Positions 39,001 through 48,857 are shown, counted from the stretch's first letter. The stretch is DNA of 64,000 bases from Erysipelotrichaceae bacterium (GCA_030528645.1 JAUMYM010000002.1:1-64000); one strand, 5' to 3'. Numbers and translations are program-made. Notes: a model not told the origin generated them from the sequence alone.

Positions 39001-40210
39001 CACCTGTATCTTTATGTAAACTCTTAAATGTAATTGAACCAAGTTGAGTAGTCGCTAGTTTTTGATTAAAGAAATAATCGGTATCTACCATTGTTGTTGG
39101 TTCAATTTCTACCGTTACCTGCTCATTGCTTTTTTGATAGCCAATAGGAGCTTCTATTTCAACAACTTGATACACTCCAACCGGAACATTCTTAAATACC
39201 GCCAGTCCATCTGCTGAAGTAACTTGTTGTTGGATAATCTTTCCATTCGAAGATAATCCCAACTTAGCACCCTTCAAATAAATATCACGGTTATCTTTAT
39301 CCACTTTAAAAATACGCACATGCCCTGTTGTAGCCGTATTTTTAACATCACCTAAATCACGATCACTTGTAAAATACGTTGAAAAAATAACACCATCAGG
39401 AAACTCATTGAGATACCCTTCAGGAGGTGTCATCTCTACTACTTCATAATAGTTTGGTACAACATCACGAAAAACCAATCGACCATCTTGTCCTGAAGTA
39501 GCAGTATATAAAAATGGTTGATCACTTGCTGTACGTAACCCAAACTTTGCTCCACCTAATTTCTTTTCAGGCTCATTGCTATCCACCTTAGTAAAGCTAA
39601 TCGTAATCTTTTTTAAACGATTTATTACATTAACTGTATACGGACTATTTGTTTCATTTAATTCTACATCCACATCTGGATTTTCATTTAATAAATACTT
39701 TTCAGGCGTAAAACGCTGTTTAATGCGATAACTACCTACTTCTAAAGAAGTAAAACTCAACAATCCATATTCATTGGTATCAAGTCCTTCAATAAAATCA
39801 TAACGACCTTCTGCATTTCTTTTATGCAACTCAAAGGTAGCCTCTTCAATAGGATGCCCTTCTTCATCCTTTAATTCCACCTGAATAATCCCATAAGCAA
39901 AAAACTTCTCATTGCTTACAGTAAGGATCGCTTCCTTCCCCACTAACTCTTCTTCATTTGCAGCACTATGATCTACAGTACTATCTTCATTGACGTTTTC
40001 TTCTACCAACGTTTCCGCTGTAGTGGCTTCTACAAACTCCTCTTCGGTTTCCTTTAAAGCAGTCTCTTTCGGTTCTACTATTTCACCAGCAACCTCTTCC
40101 ACTGTTTCTTCACTTGAAGTTTCTTCGTTTAAAGCCGACACATACCTGTTGTAAAGTGCACCAACAAATAGTAGTTGCAAGCACAAAAAGATCGATAGTA
40201 TTTTTTTCAT
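36005..40210 (-). CDS. Giant SpaA/Cna-B repeat wall-surface protein with atypical sorting signal
   Basis: 1401 residues, the largest protein here. A signal peptide (about 1-27) is followed by a Glu/Thr-rich stretch to ~100. From ~103 to ~1225 I count about twelve SpaA-like (prealbumin-type) units of roughly 90 residues, then one longer Cna-B-like domain (~1228-1322), a Pro-rich linker (~1325-1350) and a C-terminal hydrophobic helix (~1376-1394) with tail KKHEALK. Several units keep a Lys in F-x-K-V-D, a Glu in K-E-T-x-A-P-x-G-Y and an Asn near the end, the set that forms spontaneous Lys-Asn isopeptide bonds. The expected LPxTG reads IAKTR (1368-1372), then DDAS. It resembles pilus backbone or adhesin proteins, but no sortase is nearby. 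AAGGA precedes the ATG. Confidence 0.88.
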   Translation of the reverse strand: MKKILSIFLCLQLLFVGALYNRYVSALNEETSSEETVEEVAGEIVEPKETALKETEEEFVEATTAETLVEENVNEDSTVDHSAANEEELVGKEAILTVSNEKFFAYGIIQVELKDEEGHPIEEATFELHKRNAEGRYDFIEGLDTNEYGLLSFTSLEVGSYRIKQRFTPEKYLLNENPDVDVELNETNSPYTVNVINRLKKITISFTKVDSNEPEKKLGGAKFGLRTASDQPFLYTATSGQDGRLVFRDVVPNYYEVVEMTPPEGYLNEFPDGVIFSTYFTSDRDLGDVKNTATTGHVRIFKVDKDNRDIYLKGAKLGLSSNGKIIQQQVTSADGLAVFKNVPVGVYQVVEIEAPIGYQKSNEQVTVEIEPTTMVDTDYFFNQKLATTQLGSITFKSLHKDTGAPVVGSKFVLVKHGEERYIAESKNDGTVSFPGVLPGSYQLKMKSAPDSYLLNIEVRDIEVVANQQNDLAPYKIEPEAPVLKGAYSFKVVDADEQTLGLRDATFVLKKGNEIIAQATSNLIGLVRFKDVPYGTYDLSQTTTQSGYLVSDEIRSVTIASSGSYGNSVTNRKVLNDKGSILVTVYDNETHQRLPNVRVKLSQNSAFETKETGPDGRVVFSNLTFGLYTISLDGDYDGYLPWTKSLNVNVTNAIENNVSIDLEKIKGSIAFEKVDKEDVMMKLANATFVLKQNNQIKYRATSTASGEVLFNQVELGTYTLQEEVAPSGYQLSKETREVILTSTQPNVSIDPFVNEKEVIVPLKGTLRVLKVDASDPTSLLQGVEFELKKDGHVVKQGVTNHLGLVMFEQLDYGNYELVEVKTLDKYVLDPMPHSVEINEENQEMIIQNKQKTGHIYFYKVDRDNHNIKLQHATFILEQNDVAVYTAVSDEQGYVSFENVKLGQYKLKETIAPNGYVLDNIPKEIGVRVDQLEIDLNYIENVKKPTVQFAEVSFKKVDFDDSTIPLADAEFGLFQNDELKYTAKSNALGEVLFPQVVYGTYILKETKAPLHYQLSTQTVSIEANKPKVIVNDFKNQKQVIQKGSIRFVKVDEQEPTKTLKGATFALEDEQGVVKTVTTLEDGVVVFDNLELKNYTVKETKAPDGYEITTQAIPVALTSANPDKDLQTITNRKLGVVHDGHIAIVLVDQEDPSKGIADATFSIISNGIEKQGTTDASGRVEFTSLIYGDWEVRQVDTPLRYQVNSAMQVIHVGDGVVKEVNVTNALKRKSIRVDVVWQNAPANHPDVWFKLYSTTNNQPESEVPQPILKLMPGSSFVEWQLLPQYDERNQEIQYSIKQVDPSGQVLVLQEYQTNIQGFTVINTYTNAPQPQPQPNPLPHPKPQPNPLPQPTPKVVDPVVEEKTEEKTKVKIAKTRDDASALYYMIGFLVSVMALHAIKKHEALK

Positions 40211-40258
40211 AACTTTTTCCTTACCTTATCATTATCTATTTCATATACCATTTACTAA

Positions 40259-40287
40259 ATTATAACGCAGAATTATATGAAAACCAA
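40259..40287 (-). promoter_or_regulatory. Promoter of the SpaA-repeat gene
   Basis: On the minus strand TTGGTT (40282-40287) and a consensus TATAAT (40259-40264) are spaced by exactly 17 bases, about 50 bases before the start codon. Confidence 0.55.
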
Positions 40288-40328
40288 GTTATTTTCCTTT
40301 TCAATCAAAGCTAGTGAAAGTCATAAAT

Positions 40329-40374
40329 TAGACAATTAAAAAGAATTGTAGTACTATTAATCATGTGTGATTAA
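40329..40374 (+). promoter_or_regulatory. Promoter of the CAP-domain gene with an overlapping inverted repeat
   Basis: TAGACA (40329-40334) and TACTAT (40352-40357) are spaced by 17 bases. Immediately after, TTAATCA-TGTG-TGATTAA (40357-40374) is a perfect 7-bp inverted repeat covering the expected transcription start. It may be a repressor operator or a 5' mRNA hairpin. A strong AAGGAGG follows at 40378-40384. Confidence 0.55.
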
Positions 40375-40391
40375 AAGAAGGAGGATCAGAA

Positions 40392-41444
40392 ATGAAATTA
40401 AAATGTTTAAATTCAGTTCTAATTTTATCTTTACTTTTAGCAATTTCTCCTATTAAAGTACATGCAGAAGATGCTAAAAGTGATGCAAATCTAAATCCAA
40501 CTTCGATTCTTGTGATTCAAAAAGTAGAAGTTCCTATTAATGAGCCTGCTGCCGATGAAATTATTAAAAAAGCAATTATTGAAGAAACAGTAAAAAGTAA
40601 ACTATACGACATCGAAGCCATTGATATTGAAAAATCATCTATTGTCTTAAGTGCTATTGATCTATCTAAAGTAAAAGAACATAAAGTAAATGCTTTAATT
40701 AACTTAGAACTAAAACCATCTGCCAGCTTACAATTTGTTGACAAAACATTTCAAAGTGAAGTCTTAATCAATGTTGTTGACAATGAAGCTCCGGTCATTG
40801 ATATGAAATACAATTACTATAACTTAGAATATAACGAAGAATATAAACCGTTAGACTATATCGAATCCATCTTCGACAATTCCTTTGAACAAGAATTTGA
40901 TATTTCTGTCGAAGGTGCAGAAAACATCTCTTCAGAAAATCCTGGTGTTCACTACGTTACGTATCACGTAAAAGATTCAAGTGGTAATGAAGCAACACTT
41001 GATTTTAAAATGATTGTTGATGGTAAACCAAAAACAAAAACAAAAAAGAGTAAAAATGTTGCGATTAACTATAGTGGTGACTATAGTGTACAAGAAATGT
41101 TAGATGCGATTAATGCGGTGAGAAGTGAATATGGCTTATACGCGTTAACACTTGGTTCTGACTCTGCTCAAGCTGCCTCAGCCGTACGTGCCAGTGAAGC
41201 TGCCGGTTATGTTTCACACACCAGACCAGATGGTACTTCTTATAAGACAGCGTTTAATGATTATGGGGTAAGTTACTCTTATGCCGTAGAAATTTTAACG
41301 TATGCAGGATCAACGGTCCAAGATAAACTAAATTGGTGGATGAATTCTCCAACCCATCGCAAACATGTCTTAACATCAACTGCTCGTAAAATCTCAATTG
41401 GTTACAGTGGTAAGATGTGGCAAGCAATTGTTTATAACGATTAG
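40392..41444 (+). CDS. Secreted CAP-superfamily (SCP-like) protein with Ig-like domain
   Basis: 350 residues. A signal peptide ends near VHAEDA (about 26). The N-terminal third is unassigned. Residues ~130-210 contain the DNEAPVIDMKYNYYNLEYNEE and VTYHVKDSSGNEATLDFKM blocks of a bacterial Ig-like (DUF5011/HYR-like) domain. The C-terminal ~115 residues (MLDAINAVRSEYGL ... WWMNSPTHRKHVLTS) are a CAP domain with the conserved His, Glu and His positions visible. Bacterial CAP proteins are secreted and may act on the wall or host; no enzymatic role is settled. It is divergent from the SpaA-repeat gene across a 181-base spacer. Confidence 0.88.
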   Translation: MKLKCLNSVLILSLLLAISPIKVHAEDAKSDANLNPTSILVIQKVEVPINEPAADEIIKKAIIEETVKSKLYDIEAIDIEKSSIVLSAIDLSKVKEHKVNALINLELKPSASLQFVDKTFQSEVLINVVDNEAPVIDMKYNYYNLEYNEEYKPLDYIESIFDNSFEQEFDISVEGAENISSENPGVHYVTYHVKDSSGNEATLDFKMIVDGKPKTKTKKSKNVAINYSGDYSVQEMLDAINAVRSEYGLYALTLGSDSAQAASAVRASEAAGYVSHTRPDGTSYKTAFNDYGVSYSYAVEILTYAGSTVQDKLNWWMNSPTHRKHVLTSTARKISIGYSGKMWQAIVYND

Positions 41445-41464
41445 GTGCATTTGCACCTTTTTTC
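41443..41464 (+). terminator. Intrinsic terminator after the CAP-domain gene
   Basis: AGGTGC and GCACCT (41443-41458) form a 6-bp stem with an ATTT loop, followed by six T residues immediately after the stop codon. Confidence 0.85.
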
Positions 41465-41560
41465 TTTTCCATAATTTAACATCACAAACACATAATATTA
41501 GTTGATTAAATCCTTATTTTTACATACAATTCAAGTAAGAAAGCAAATGAGGTGAACCCT

Positions 41561-42307
41561 ATGAAACGTATTTTTTTAACTATCGTAAGCTTAACGCTTT
41601 TACTTTCTTCTTGCAGCAAAGATCAAAAACTAACATCAGAGCAATTAAAAGCCATTGTATTAAAAGATGCGAACATCAATGAAAAAGATATTATTTCATC
41701 TAAAATTGAAAAAGATAACAATAACCAAGTGGTCGTAGAAATATCTACTCAGCAAATAGACTATAAATATAAGGTAGATGGTAATACCGGTAAGATTATT
41801 GAAAACATCTCTAATCAACCAACGTCAGTACCAACACAAGCACCTGCTCCTTCTAATGCCCAACAGCAAGGCATTACCCTTGAACAGGCAAAAGACATTG
41901 CGTTTAAGGACGCTAACGTAAACGGAGCTGATGTAACTATTATTCAAGCCTATTTAAACAATGAGAATGAATATGATATTGAATTTGTTATAAACAATCA
42001 AGAATATGACTATGAAATTGATGCAACAACGGGTGCAATTAAAGAAAAAGACTTAGACATTGAAAACTATGTTATTCCATCAGCTTCACAGCCATCCAAT
42101 CAAAATGCTTCCGGTATCACGCAAGAGCAAGCATTGGACGTGGTCTTAGCGGATTTAGGTCTTAAAAAAGATCAGGTATATGTTGCAGAACTTAAATTTG
42201 ATCGTAGTGATAATGAATATGACATTAAACTTTACTATAACAATGTAGAGTATGAATATGAAATCAACGCTAGTAATGGCTCTATCCACTCAAAAGACAT
42301 CGACTAA
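41561..42307 (+). CDS. Lipoprotein with three PepSY-like domains
   Basis: 248 residues from the ATG at 41561 (GAGGTGA 5 bases before; an in-frame GTG at 41552 overlaps the site). A lipoprotein signal ends at lipobox LSSC. Three PepSY-like units follow at about 25-85, 105-165 and 183-245. Each starts with I/L-T-x-E-Q-A/L-x-x and ends with a Y-x-Y-E/K-I/V-D/N-x-x-x-G-x-I strand pair. A Pro/Gln/Ser linker separates units 1 and 2. PepSY domains are thought to inhibit or chaperone proteases or bind peptides at the surface. Many Asp/Glu residues would allow cation binding. It ends at a bidirectional terminator. Confidence 0.85.
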   Translation: MKRIFLTIVSLTLLLSSCSKDQKLTSEQLKAIVLKDANINEKDIISSKIEKDNNNQVVVEISTQQIDYKYKVDGNTGKIIENISNQPTSVPTQAPAPSNAQQQGITLEQAKDIAFKDANVNGADVTIIQAYLNNENEYDIEFVINNQEYDYEIDATTGAIKEKDLDIENYVIPSASQPSNQNASGITQEQALDVVLADLGLKKDQVYVAELKFDRSDNEYDIKLYYNNVEYEYEINASNGSIHSKDID

Positions 42308-42330
42308 AAAAGCCCTTATTGGGCTTTTCT
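42306..42330. terminator. Bidirectional terminator between the PepSY lipoprotein and yaaA
   Basis: AAAAGCCC (42308-42315) pairs with GGGCTTTT (42321-42328) around TTATT, with A/T runs on both sides. It lies over both stop codons. Confidence 0.88.
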
Positions 42331-43026
42331 TATGAAGTAATAATTGTTATCATCCGATAACGCTTCACTATACTGATACTGTAAGTCTTGAAACTTCTTT
42401 AACTCTTCTACATTTGTAATTTGATGCTTTGCCATATAACGAACCATGCTTCCTCGAGCCATCTTTGCCAAGGTGGCTTTTGTTATATAGTTTCCATTTA
42501 CTTCACTTACAAAATGAATATGAATCATCCTACATCCCTCAAAAAGCAAACTATATTCTTTACTAGCCAGATTAATAATGACTTCATCCTTAAAGTCAAG
42601 TGCAAGGTCTTTCCAATACTCATACAATGGATACTCTATACAATTCTCTAAATCCAAGCGATAAAAACCGATGCCATCGCTAGGTCTTACATATCCATAC
42701 ATTCCACTTAGGATTAACAAATGTTTATGAATATATGCCATTTCCTGCTCATCAAATAAATCCGGCTTCATATATTGAAACACTAAGCCATCAAAAGAAG
42801 TTAATGCCATACTTACTTGATGATGAAAGTCATTGCGATACATTTGATATGTTTTCTTAGCAATGGATGCATTGCACTTTAATTGTTCTTGCAACTCTTC
42901 TACACTTAACCCTTGCATATACTCATATAACTTCTTTGCTTTATCAAGATATTTAGGCGTTGTTAAAGGACCAAAATCATCATGGTTATATTTCATCTTT
43001 TTTGTTGGTGAAAGAATGATTTTCAT
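42316..43026 (-). CDS. yaaA: YaaA family peroxide-stress protein
   Basis: 236 residues, a little shorter than the Escherichia coli form. Motifs ILSPTKKM near the start, GLVFQYMKPDLFDEQEMAYI, LLILSGMYGYVRPSDGIGFYRLDLE and NLASKEYS identify the UPF0246/YaaA family. YaaA limits intracellular iron and oxidative DNA damage in E. coli and binds DNA. The start overlaps the PfkB kinase stop by about 40 bases. Confidence 0.9.
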   Translation of the reverse strand: MKIILSPTKKMKYNHDDFGPLTTPKYLDKAKKLYEYMQGLSVEELQEQLKCNASIAKKTYQMYRNDFHHQVSMALTSFDGLVFQYMKPDLFDEQEMAYIHKHLLILSGMYGYVRPSDGIGFYRLDLENCIEYPLYEYWKDLALDFKDEVIINLASKEYSLLFEGCRMIHIHFVSEVNGNYITKATLAKMARGSMVRYMAKHQITNVEELKKFQDLQYQYSEALSDDNNYYFIRKAQ

Positions 43027-43924
43027 TGCTTAACTCCTTATATAATTTTGCATATTCTTCTTTGGATAAGGTCGAAGCCGAAATGGAAACCACCTTACCG
43101 GCAATGCGATTGGCTAACGATAAAGCCTTTGTATCCTCATATCCTAATGACTTCCCTACTAAATAGCCACCAACATGACTATCCCCTGCCCCAATGGTAT
43201 CTACTACCTCTACCTTTGATGTTTCAATGTGTTGGATATGATTACCATCATATAGATAAACACCTTGTTTGCCTACCGTAACAATCACTTTATTTTGTGT
43301 AAGTGCGTATAACTTACGCATTGCTTGTAAAAGATCTTCTTCCTGCATCATTTGCTCAATCTCTAAATCATTTAAATGCATAATGGGTTTATATCCATAT
43401 AAAATATCCAAACGTTCTTGTTGTATATGCATCCCTCTTGGTCCCGGCGCAAAGATAATTTGTCCTTGAAATGAAGCAAGGGCATTTACAAGCTTCATGC
43501 CATCAACATCTTCCACCTCTAAACCACAAACATACGCATAAGCATAGTCATTTACATCTAACTTCCTTAACCAAGCGGGATCAAAGGTATATTCCGCTCC
43601 ATGATAAGACATAAAACTACGCTCTCCACTATCTTCCACCATGCAGTAACAACATCCATTTTCCTGTTGCACCGCTATTTCACTATGCATGCCTTGCTTT
43701 TGCAAATGTTGTTTTACAAAGTCTCCATACATACCACTACCTACCGGAGAAATTAAAGTATAAGGCACTTTTAAATGATGTAGCACATGTGCCACATTAA
43801 ATGCACAACCCCCAAGTGAAACCACTTGTTTTTTTGGATGGATGTCTTGTTGCGTGGTAGGAAGCTTATCCACATACAAAATGACATCACATACGGTAGA
43901 TCCAATAATTAAACATTTCTTCAT
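42986..43924 (-). CDS. PfkB-family carbohydrate kinase
   Basis: 312 residues from the ATG at 43924, one base after the lysozyme stop; AAGGA precedes it. A longer frame to 43981 runs into the lysozyme gene. Ribokinase-fold signs: LGGCAFNVAHVLHHLKVP near the N-terminus and the catalytic GAGDSHVGGYLVG with the base Asp, plus VTVGKQGVYLYDG. The sugar or nucleoside substrate cannot be assigned. Neighbouring genes give no pathway hint. Confidence 0.88.
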   Translation of the reverse strand: MKKCLIIGSTVCDVILYVDKLPTTQQDIHPKKQVVSLGGCAFNVAHVLHHLKVPYTLISPVGSGMYGDFVKQHLQKQGMHSEIAVQQENGCCYCMVEDSGERSFMSYHGAEYTFDPAWLRKLDVNDYAYAYVCGLEVEDVDGMKLVNALASFQGQIIFAPGPRGMHIQQERLDILYGYKPIMHLNDLEIEQMMQEEDLLQAMRKLYALTQNKVIVTVGKQGVYLYDGNHIQHIETSKVEVVDTIGAGDSHVGGYLVGKSLGYEDTKALSLANRIAGKVVSISASTLSKEEYAKLYKELSNENHSFTNKKDEI

Positions 43925-43925
43925 A

Positions 43926-44777
43926 TTAGTTTTCCTTATCAAAATAGATATTCGCATCGACAGGTCCTTCAATTCCGTCAATGGTTAAAGAATCCGTATA
44001 TTGCCACATTTTTAATTGATATTCAAAATTTAACTTATCACTATAATGTGCAATCCAAAATGGATAATTTGCTAAACGATCTAACTGAAAATAACCATTT
44101 AACCAATGATAATTTCCATAAATCATACACTTATGATCTTCTGCCATCACTCTTTGACAAAAACCAATCGCAAAATCGGTACGTTGTTGATTACTTAAAG
44201 CATCAATACGAGCTGTTTTTCCATGTATATTTTCCATATCAAAGACAATTTCAAAATCAAGATTATAATGCTTAATGTGTTTTAAAACAAACTCCGCTTC
44301 TTCTATCGCTTCTTCTAAAGTAATCGCCTGCGAAAAGAAATACACCCCTACTTGAATGCCCTGCTTCATGGCTTCCTTTAGATTATACTTAAACGTAGGA
44401 TCTAACGAAATAGCTCCACTTTCATACCCACGATGACCCAAACGAATCATCGCAAATTCAACACCACTATCTTTGACTTTCTTCCAATCAATGTGTTTTT
44501 GATGCTTACTAACATCAATTCCAAATTTACTATAACTTTCATCTTCATACACATAATAACGCTTCCCATCTATTTCAATCAAGCGTTCCCAATGATATTG
44601 ATGTTTTGCAATATCCAAAGCTACTACTTCCTCCGGTTTTACCTTTGATCGAAACATCTTTTTGACGTAATCTTCATACCCTTTTATCATAACAAAAACT
44701 CCTACAATCAATATTGTAAGAAGCACTGCTAAACGAACATACTTAATCGATCTTTTCTTTCTTCTACGTCTTTTCAT
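43926..44777 (-). CDS. Membrane-anchored GH25 lysozyme
   Basis: 283 residues. A very basic N-terminus (KRRRRKKR) precedes one membrane helix (about 15-33), so this is anchored rather than released. From ~85 the GH25 fold is clear: FGIDVSKHQKHIDWKKVK, GVYFFSQAITLEEAIEEA, catalytic D-x-E in IVFDMENIHG, and MWQYTDSLTIDGIEGPVDAN at the end. It cleaves the glycan between MurNAc and GlcNAc. A basic insert before the domain may bind wall polymers (inference). It lies 1 base from the YitT gene upstream and 1 base from the kinase downstream. Confidence 0.94.
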   Translation of the reverse strand: MKRRRRKKRSIKYVRLAVLLTILIVGVFVMIKGYEDYVKKMFRSKVKPEEVVALDIAKHQYHWERLIEIDGKRYYVYEDESYSKFGIDVSKHQKHIDWKKVKDSGVEFAMIRLGHRGYESGAISLDPTFKYNLKEAMKQGIQVGVYFFSQAITLEEAIEEAEFVLKHIKHYNLDFEIVFDMENIHGKTARIDALSNQQRTDFAIGFCQRVMAEDHKCMIYGNYHWLNGYFQLDRLANYPFWIAHYSDKLNFEYQLKMWQYTDSLTIDGIEGPVDANIYFDKEN

Positions 44778-44778
44778 C

Positions 44779-45633
44779 TTATGTATTTTTTAATTCTTGG
44801 AAACCATGACCATAGACCTCATTTGACTCACAAATAATCATAATGGAACTATCATCAATACTTTCAACTACTGACTTTATAACATAAACTTGATTCCTTG
44901 AGCAAGCACAAAAGATAACATTCCCTTCTTTTTTAGAGTAACTACCTGTGGCATGTAAAAAAGTAGACCCACGTTGTACCACCTGATTAATCGCCTCTGC
45001 AATTTCTTCTGACTTACTTGAAACAATGAAGACAATCTTGCCACTATTGGCACCATACATAATCTTATCCACCACAATAGAACCTACTGCAACAGCAATT
45101 AAACCATATAATACTGCCTCAATATTTTTAAAGACAAACATCCCTAATAAAATAACCACCGCATCACTTACCTGTGTAATAAATCCAATGGAATGATGAG
45201 GAAATAATTTCTTAACCGACATAATAAAGAAATCAGAACCACCTGTCGAAGATCCTTGCATATAAATTAACGCATAACCAATACCACCAATAAAACCCGT
45301 GAAGATGGATGCCAATAATTGATTTCCATGATAAACAGGAATTAACGGTACAACATAGTCCATCATAAACGCAAAAATAGCCATTGTTTTTAATGACTTA
45401 AACAAAAAATTCTTACCTAAATATTTATAACTAAAAATAATAATCGGAATATTTAAAATTAAAGTAACAAGCCCAATACGAAAACCAAACAAATGCTGAC
45501 TAATCAACGCTAAACCATTTACGCCCCCGGGAGCAAAATCGGCTGAACTTGCAAAGACATGCACACTAATACCAATTAAAAATCCACCGATTACATCAAA
45601 CCATAATTCTTTTCCAAACTTACTTAATTCCAT
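44779..45633 (-). CDS. YitT-family membrane protein with DUF2179 domain (copy 2)
   Basis: 284 residues, the same layout as the copy at 10761-11612: several helices with GSSTGGSDFFIMSVKKLF at the family G-x-x-T-G-G-x-D position, then a soluble DUF2179 part ending ICESNEVYGHGF. The two copies differ in most positions, so they are old paralogues. Function unknown. It leads the run into the lysozyme and kinase genes. Confidence 0.88.
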   Translation of the reverse strand: MELSKFGKELWFDVIGGFLIGISVHVFASSADFAPGGVNGLALISQHLFGFRIGLVTLILNIPIIIFSYKYLGKNFLFKSLKTMAIFAFMMDYVVPLIPVYHGNQLLASIFTGFIGGIGYALIYMQGSSTGGSDFFIMSVKKLFPHHSIGFITQVSDAVVILLGMFVFKNIEAVLYGLIAVAVGSIVVDKIMYGANSGKIVFIVSSKSEEIAEAINQVVQRGSTFLHATGSYSKKEGNVIFCACSRNQVYVIKSVVESIDDSSIMIICESNEVYGHGFQELKNT

Positions 45634-45713
45634 TGTTGCCTCCTAGAGAATATACAATTGATTATATAGTATTTACCCTTAGGATTCCACAATTTTCATA
45701 CGAAATCATACAA

Positions 45714-47450
<1,737 letters not shown>

Positions 47451-47452
47451 TT

Positions 47453-47896
47453 CTATTTGCTACAAACGTAGCCATGTGATTCATGAGCCTGAATCGTCTT
47501 TTTTAGATTAACGGTGTTATCTTCATCAATATACACGATATCCGTCTGTTTGAACGTTTCAACTGTATCTTTGTTGATTGGCATGGAAACTACAATCGTA
47601 AAATATTCTTCACTCTTTGTATGTGTGATATATGATTCTCCATATATAGATCCAAATGCTGAAATAAGCGATTCAAAGAACAACGACTTTTCTTCTACAT
47701 CCGTATTTTCTATTCCATAAGCTTCAAACGACAATGAAAGAGAATATTCCACTTCGCTTATACGATTATCATTGTAACCATAAACCACCTTATGTACATT
47801 TTCCGGTAGCTCTAAGGTACAAGTAATCTTTTTAGACTTAGTGTTACAACCACTCAAGCCCAATCCAAACAACACAATCACAATTAACGTTTTCAT
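47453..47896 (-). CDS. Tandem lipoprotein 1, DUF1307/YehR-like
   Basis: 147 residues. Lipoprotein signal with lipobox LSGC (Cys about 17). The mature part follows the DUF1307 (YehR) plan: C-T-x-E strand, a middle helix (ENTDVEEKSLFFESLISAFGS-like, read in pieces), SMPINKDTVETF, then L-x-x-x-I/V-x-x-x-E/H-x-x-G-Y-V-C at the end. It keeps two extra cysteines, one near the N-terminus (ITCTLEL) and one at the end (GYVCSK). This is the most divergent of the three shorter copies. It is followed by the lysS T-box leader. Confidence 0.82.
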   Translation of the reverse strand: MKTLIVIVLFGLGLSGCNTKSKKITCTLELPENVHKVVYGYNDNRISEVEYSLSLSFEAYGIENTDVEEKSLFFESLISAFGSIYGESYITHTKSEEYFTIVVSMPINKDTVETFKQTDIVYIDEDNTVNLKKTIQAHESHGYVCSK

Positions 47897-47936
47897 TTGT
47901 TTTCCTTATTCTATTAAATCCATTTATCAAGATGAC

Positions 47937-48368
47937 TTATTTGTGACAAACATAACCGGCATTTTCAAGATGTTGGATGGATTGTTCTAAACTGATATAA
48001 GCCGCATTCCCTGCATCAACAACACCTGTTTTTTGTAACTCTTCAATCGTTTTTTTATTATAAACAACAGAAAGTACAACCGTAAATGTATCTTTCCCTT
48101 CCTTATACGATGTATTGGAAGTTCCATATAAAGAATCATACGTTTCTTTTACTTGTTTTTGAAATTCTTTTTTACCTTCTTCTGTAATACCAAGGTCTGC
48201 ATAAGTAAACACTAATGTTTCCTTCGTACTTTTAATCACATCACCTGAATGTTTATGTACTAACTTAGACGTTATACCCGACTGTTCATAGGTACATACC
48301 TGTTGTTTCCCACCATCACAAGCACTTAAACCTAAAGCTAATAACACTATCAATACTAATTTCTTCAT
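47937..48368 (-). CDS. Tandem lipoprotein 2, DUF1307/YehR-like
   Basis: 143 residues with lipobox LSAC. It is closely related to the next upstream copy: both have SKLVH-HSGDV-KS-KET near residue 35-50, a Y-x-S/P-L-Y-G-x-T/S-N turn and VVYNKKTIEELQKTGVV-like helix. Mature cysteines: VCTYEQ and GYVCHK. Family function is unknown. No membrane helix other than the signal. The intergenic spacers (about 34-41 bases) suggest one transcript for the array. Confidence 0.85.
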   Translation of the reverse strand: MKKLVLIVLLALGLSACDGGKQQVCTYEQSGITSKLVHKHSGDVIKSTKETLVFTYADLGITEEGKKEFQKQVKETYDSLYGTSNTSYKEGKDTFTVVLSVVYNKKTIEELQKTGVVDAGNAAYISLEQSIQHLENAGYVCHK

Positions 48369-48402
48369 TTTTACCCTCTTTTACCAGCAATAGTTACTAT
48401 TG

Positions 48403-48843
48403 TTATTTACCACAATTGTAACCACTCGCCTCTAATTCTTTAATCGATTCTTTAAGGCTGATATGTGATATATTGCCCGCTGTTACCACACCACTTTCTT
48501 GTAGTTTCTTAATTGTTTCTTTGTCATAGACAATCGAAACAGTAACCGTAAGTGTATCTTTTTCATCTTTATATGTTACATTTGTTTCTCCATAAAGTGG
48601 ATTAAACGTTTCCTTGATTTGTTGTTGAAACGCTTCTTTATGTTCTTCTGAAATGCCATATTGTTCATAAGGAAACACGATTGTTTCTTTAAAACTTTTT
48701 ACAACATCTCCTGAATGTGTATGTACTAATTTTGATTTTAAACCTCTACTTTGATCTTCAAACGTACATACATGTTCTTTACTACCGGCACTACAAGCAG
48801 TTAAACTTAACGCTAATGCTACAATCGCAACAAGTTTCTTCAT
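48403..48843 (-). CDS. Tandem lipoprotein 3, DUF1307/YehR-like
   Basis: 146 residues with lipobox LTAC. It shares more than half of its residues with copy 2 by eye (SKLVHTHSGDVVKSFKET, YGISEEHKEAFQQQIKET), so this pair reflects a recent duplication. Mature cysteines: VCTFED and GYNCGK. A Ser/Lys-rich SAGSKE linker follows the lipid anchor. Confidence 0.85.
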   Translation of the reverse strand: MKKLVAIVALALSLTACSAGSKEHVCTFEDQSRGLKSKLVHTHSGDVVKSFKETIVFPYEQYGISEEHKEAFQQQIKETFNPLYGETNVTYKDEKDTLTVTVSIVYDKETIKKLQESGVVTAGNISHISLKESIKELEASGYNCGK

Positions 48844-48857
48844 TCTATCACCAAAGA

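Noticed and set aside
36005-40210. DNA-level tandem repeats or phase-variable tract in the SpaA gene
   Set aside because: The units are conserved in protein pattern only; the nucleotide sequences are too diverged for slippage, and no homopolymer or short repeat run is seen.
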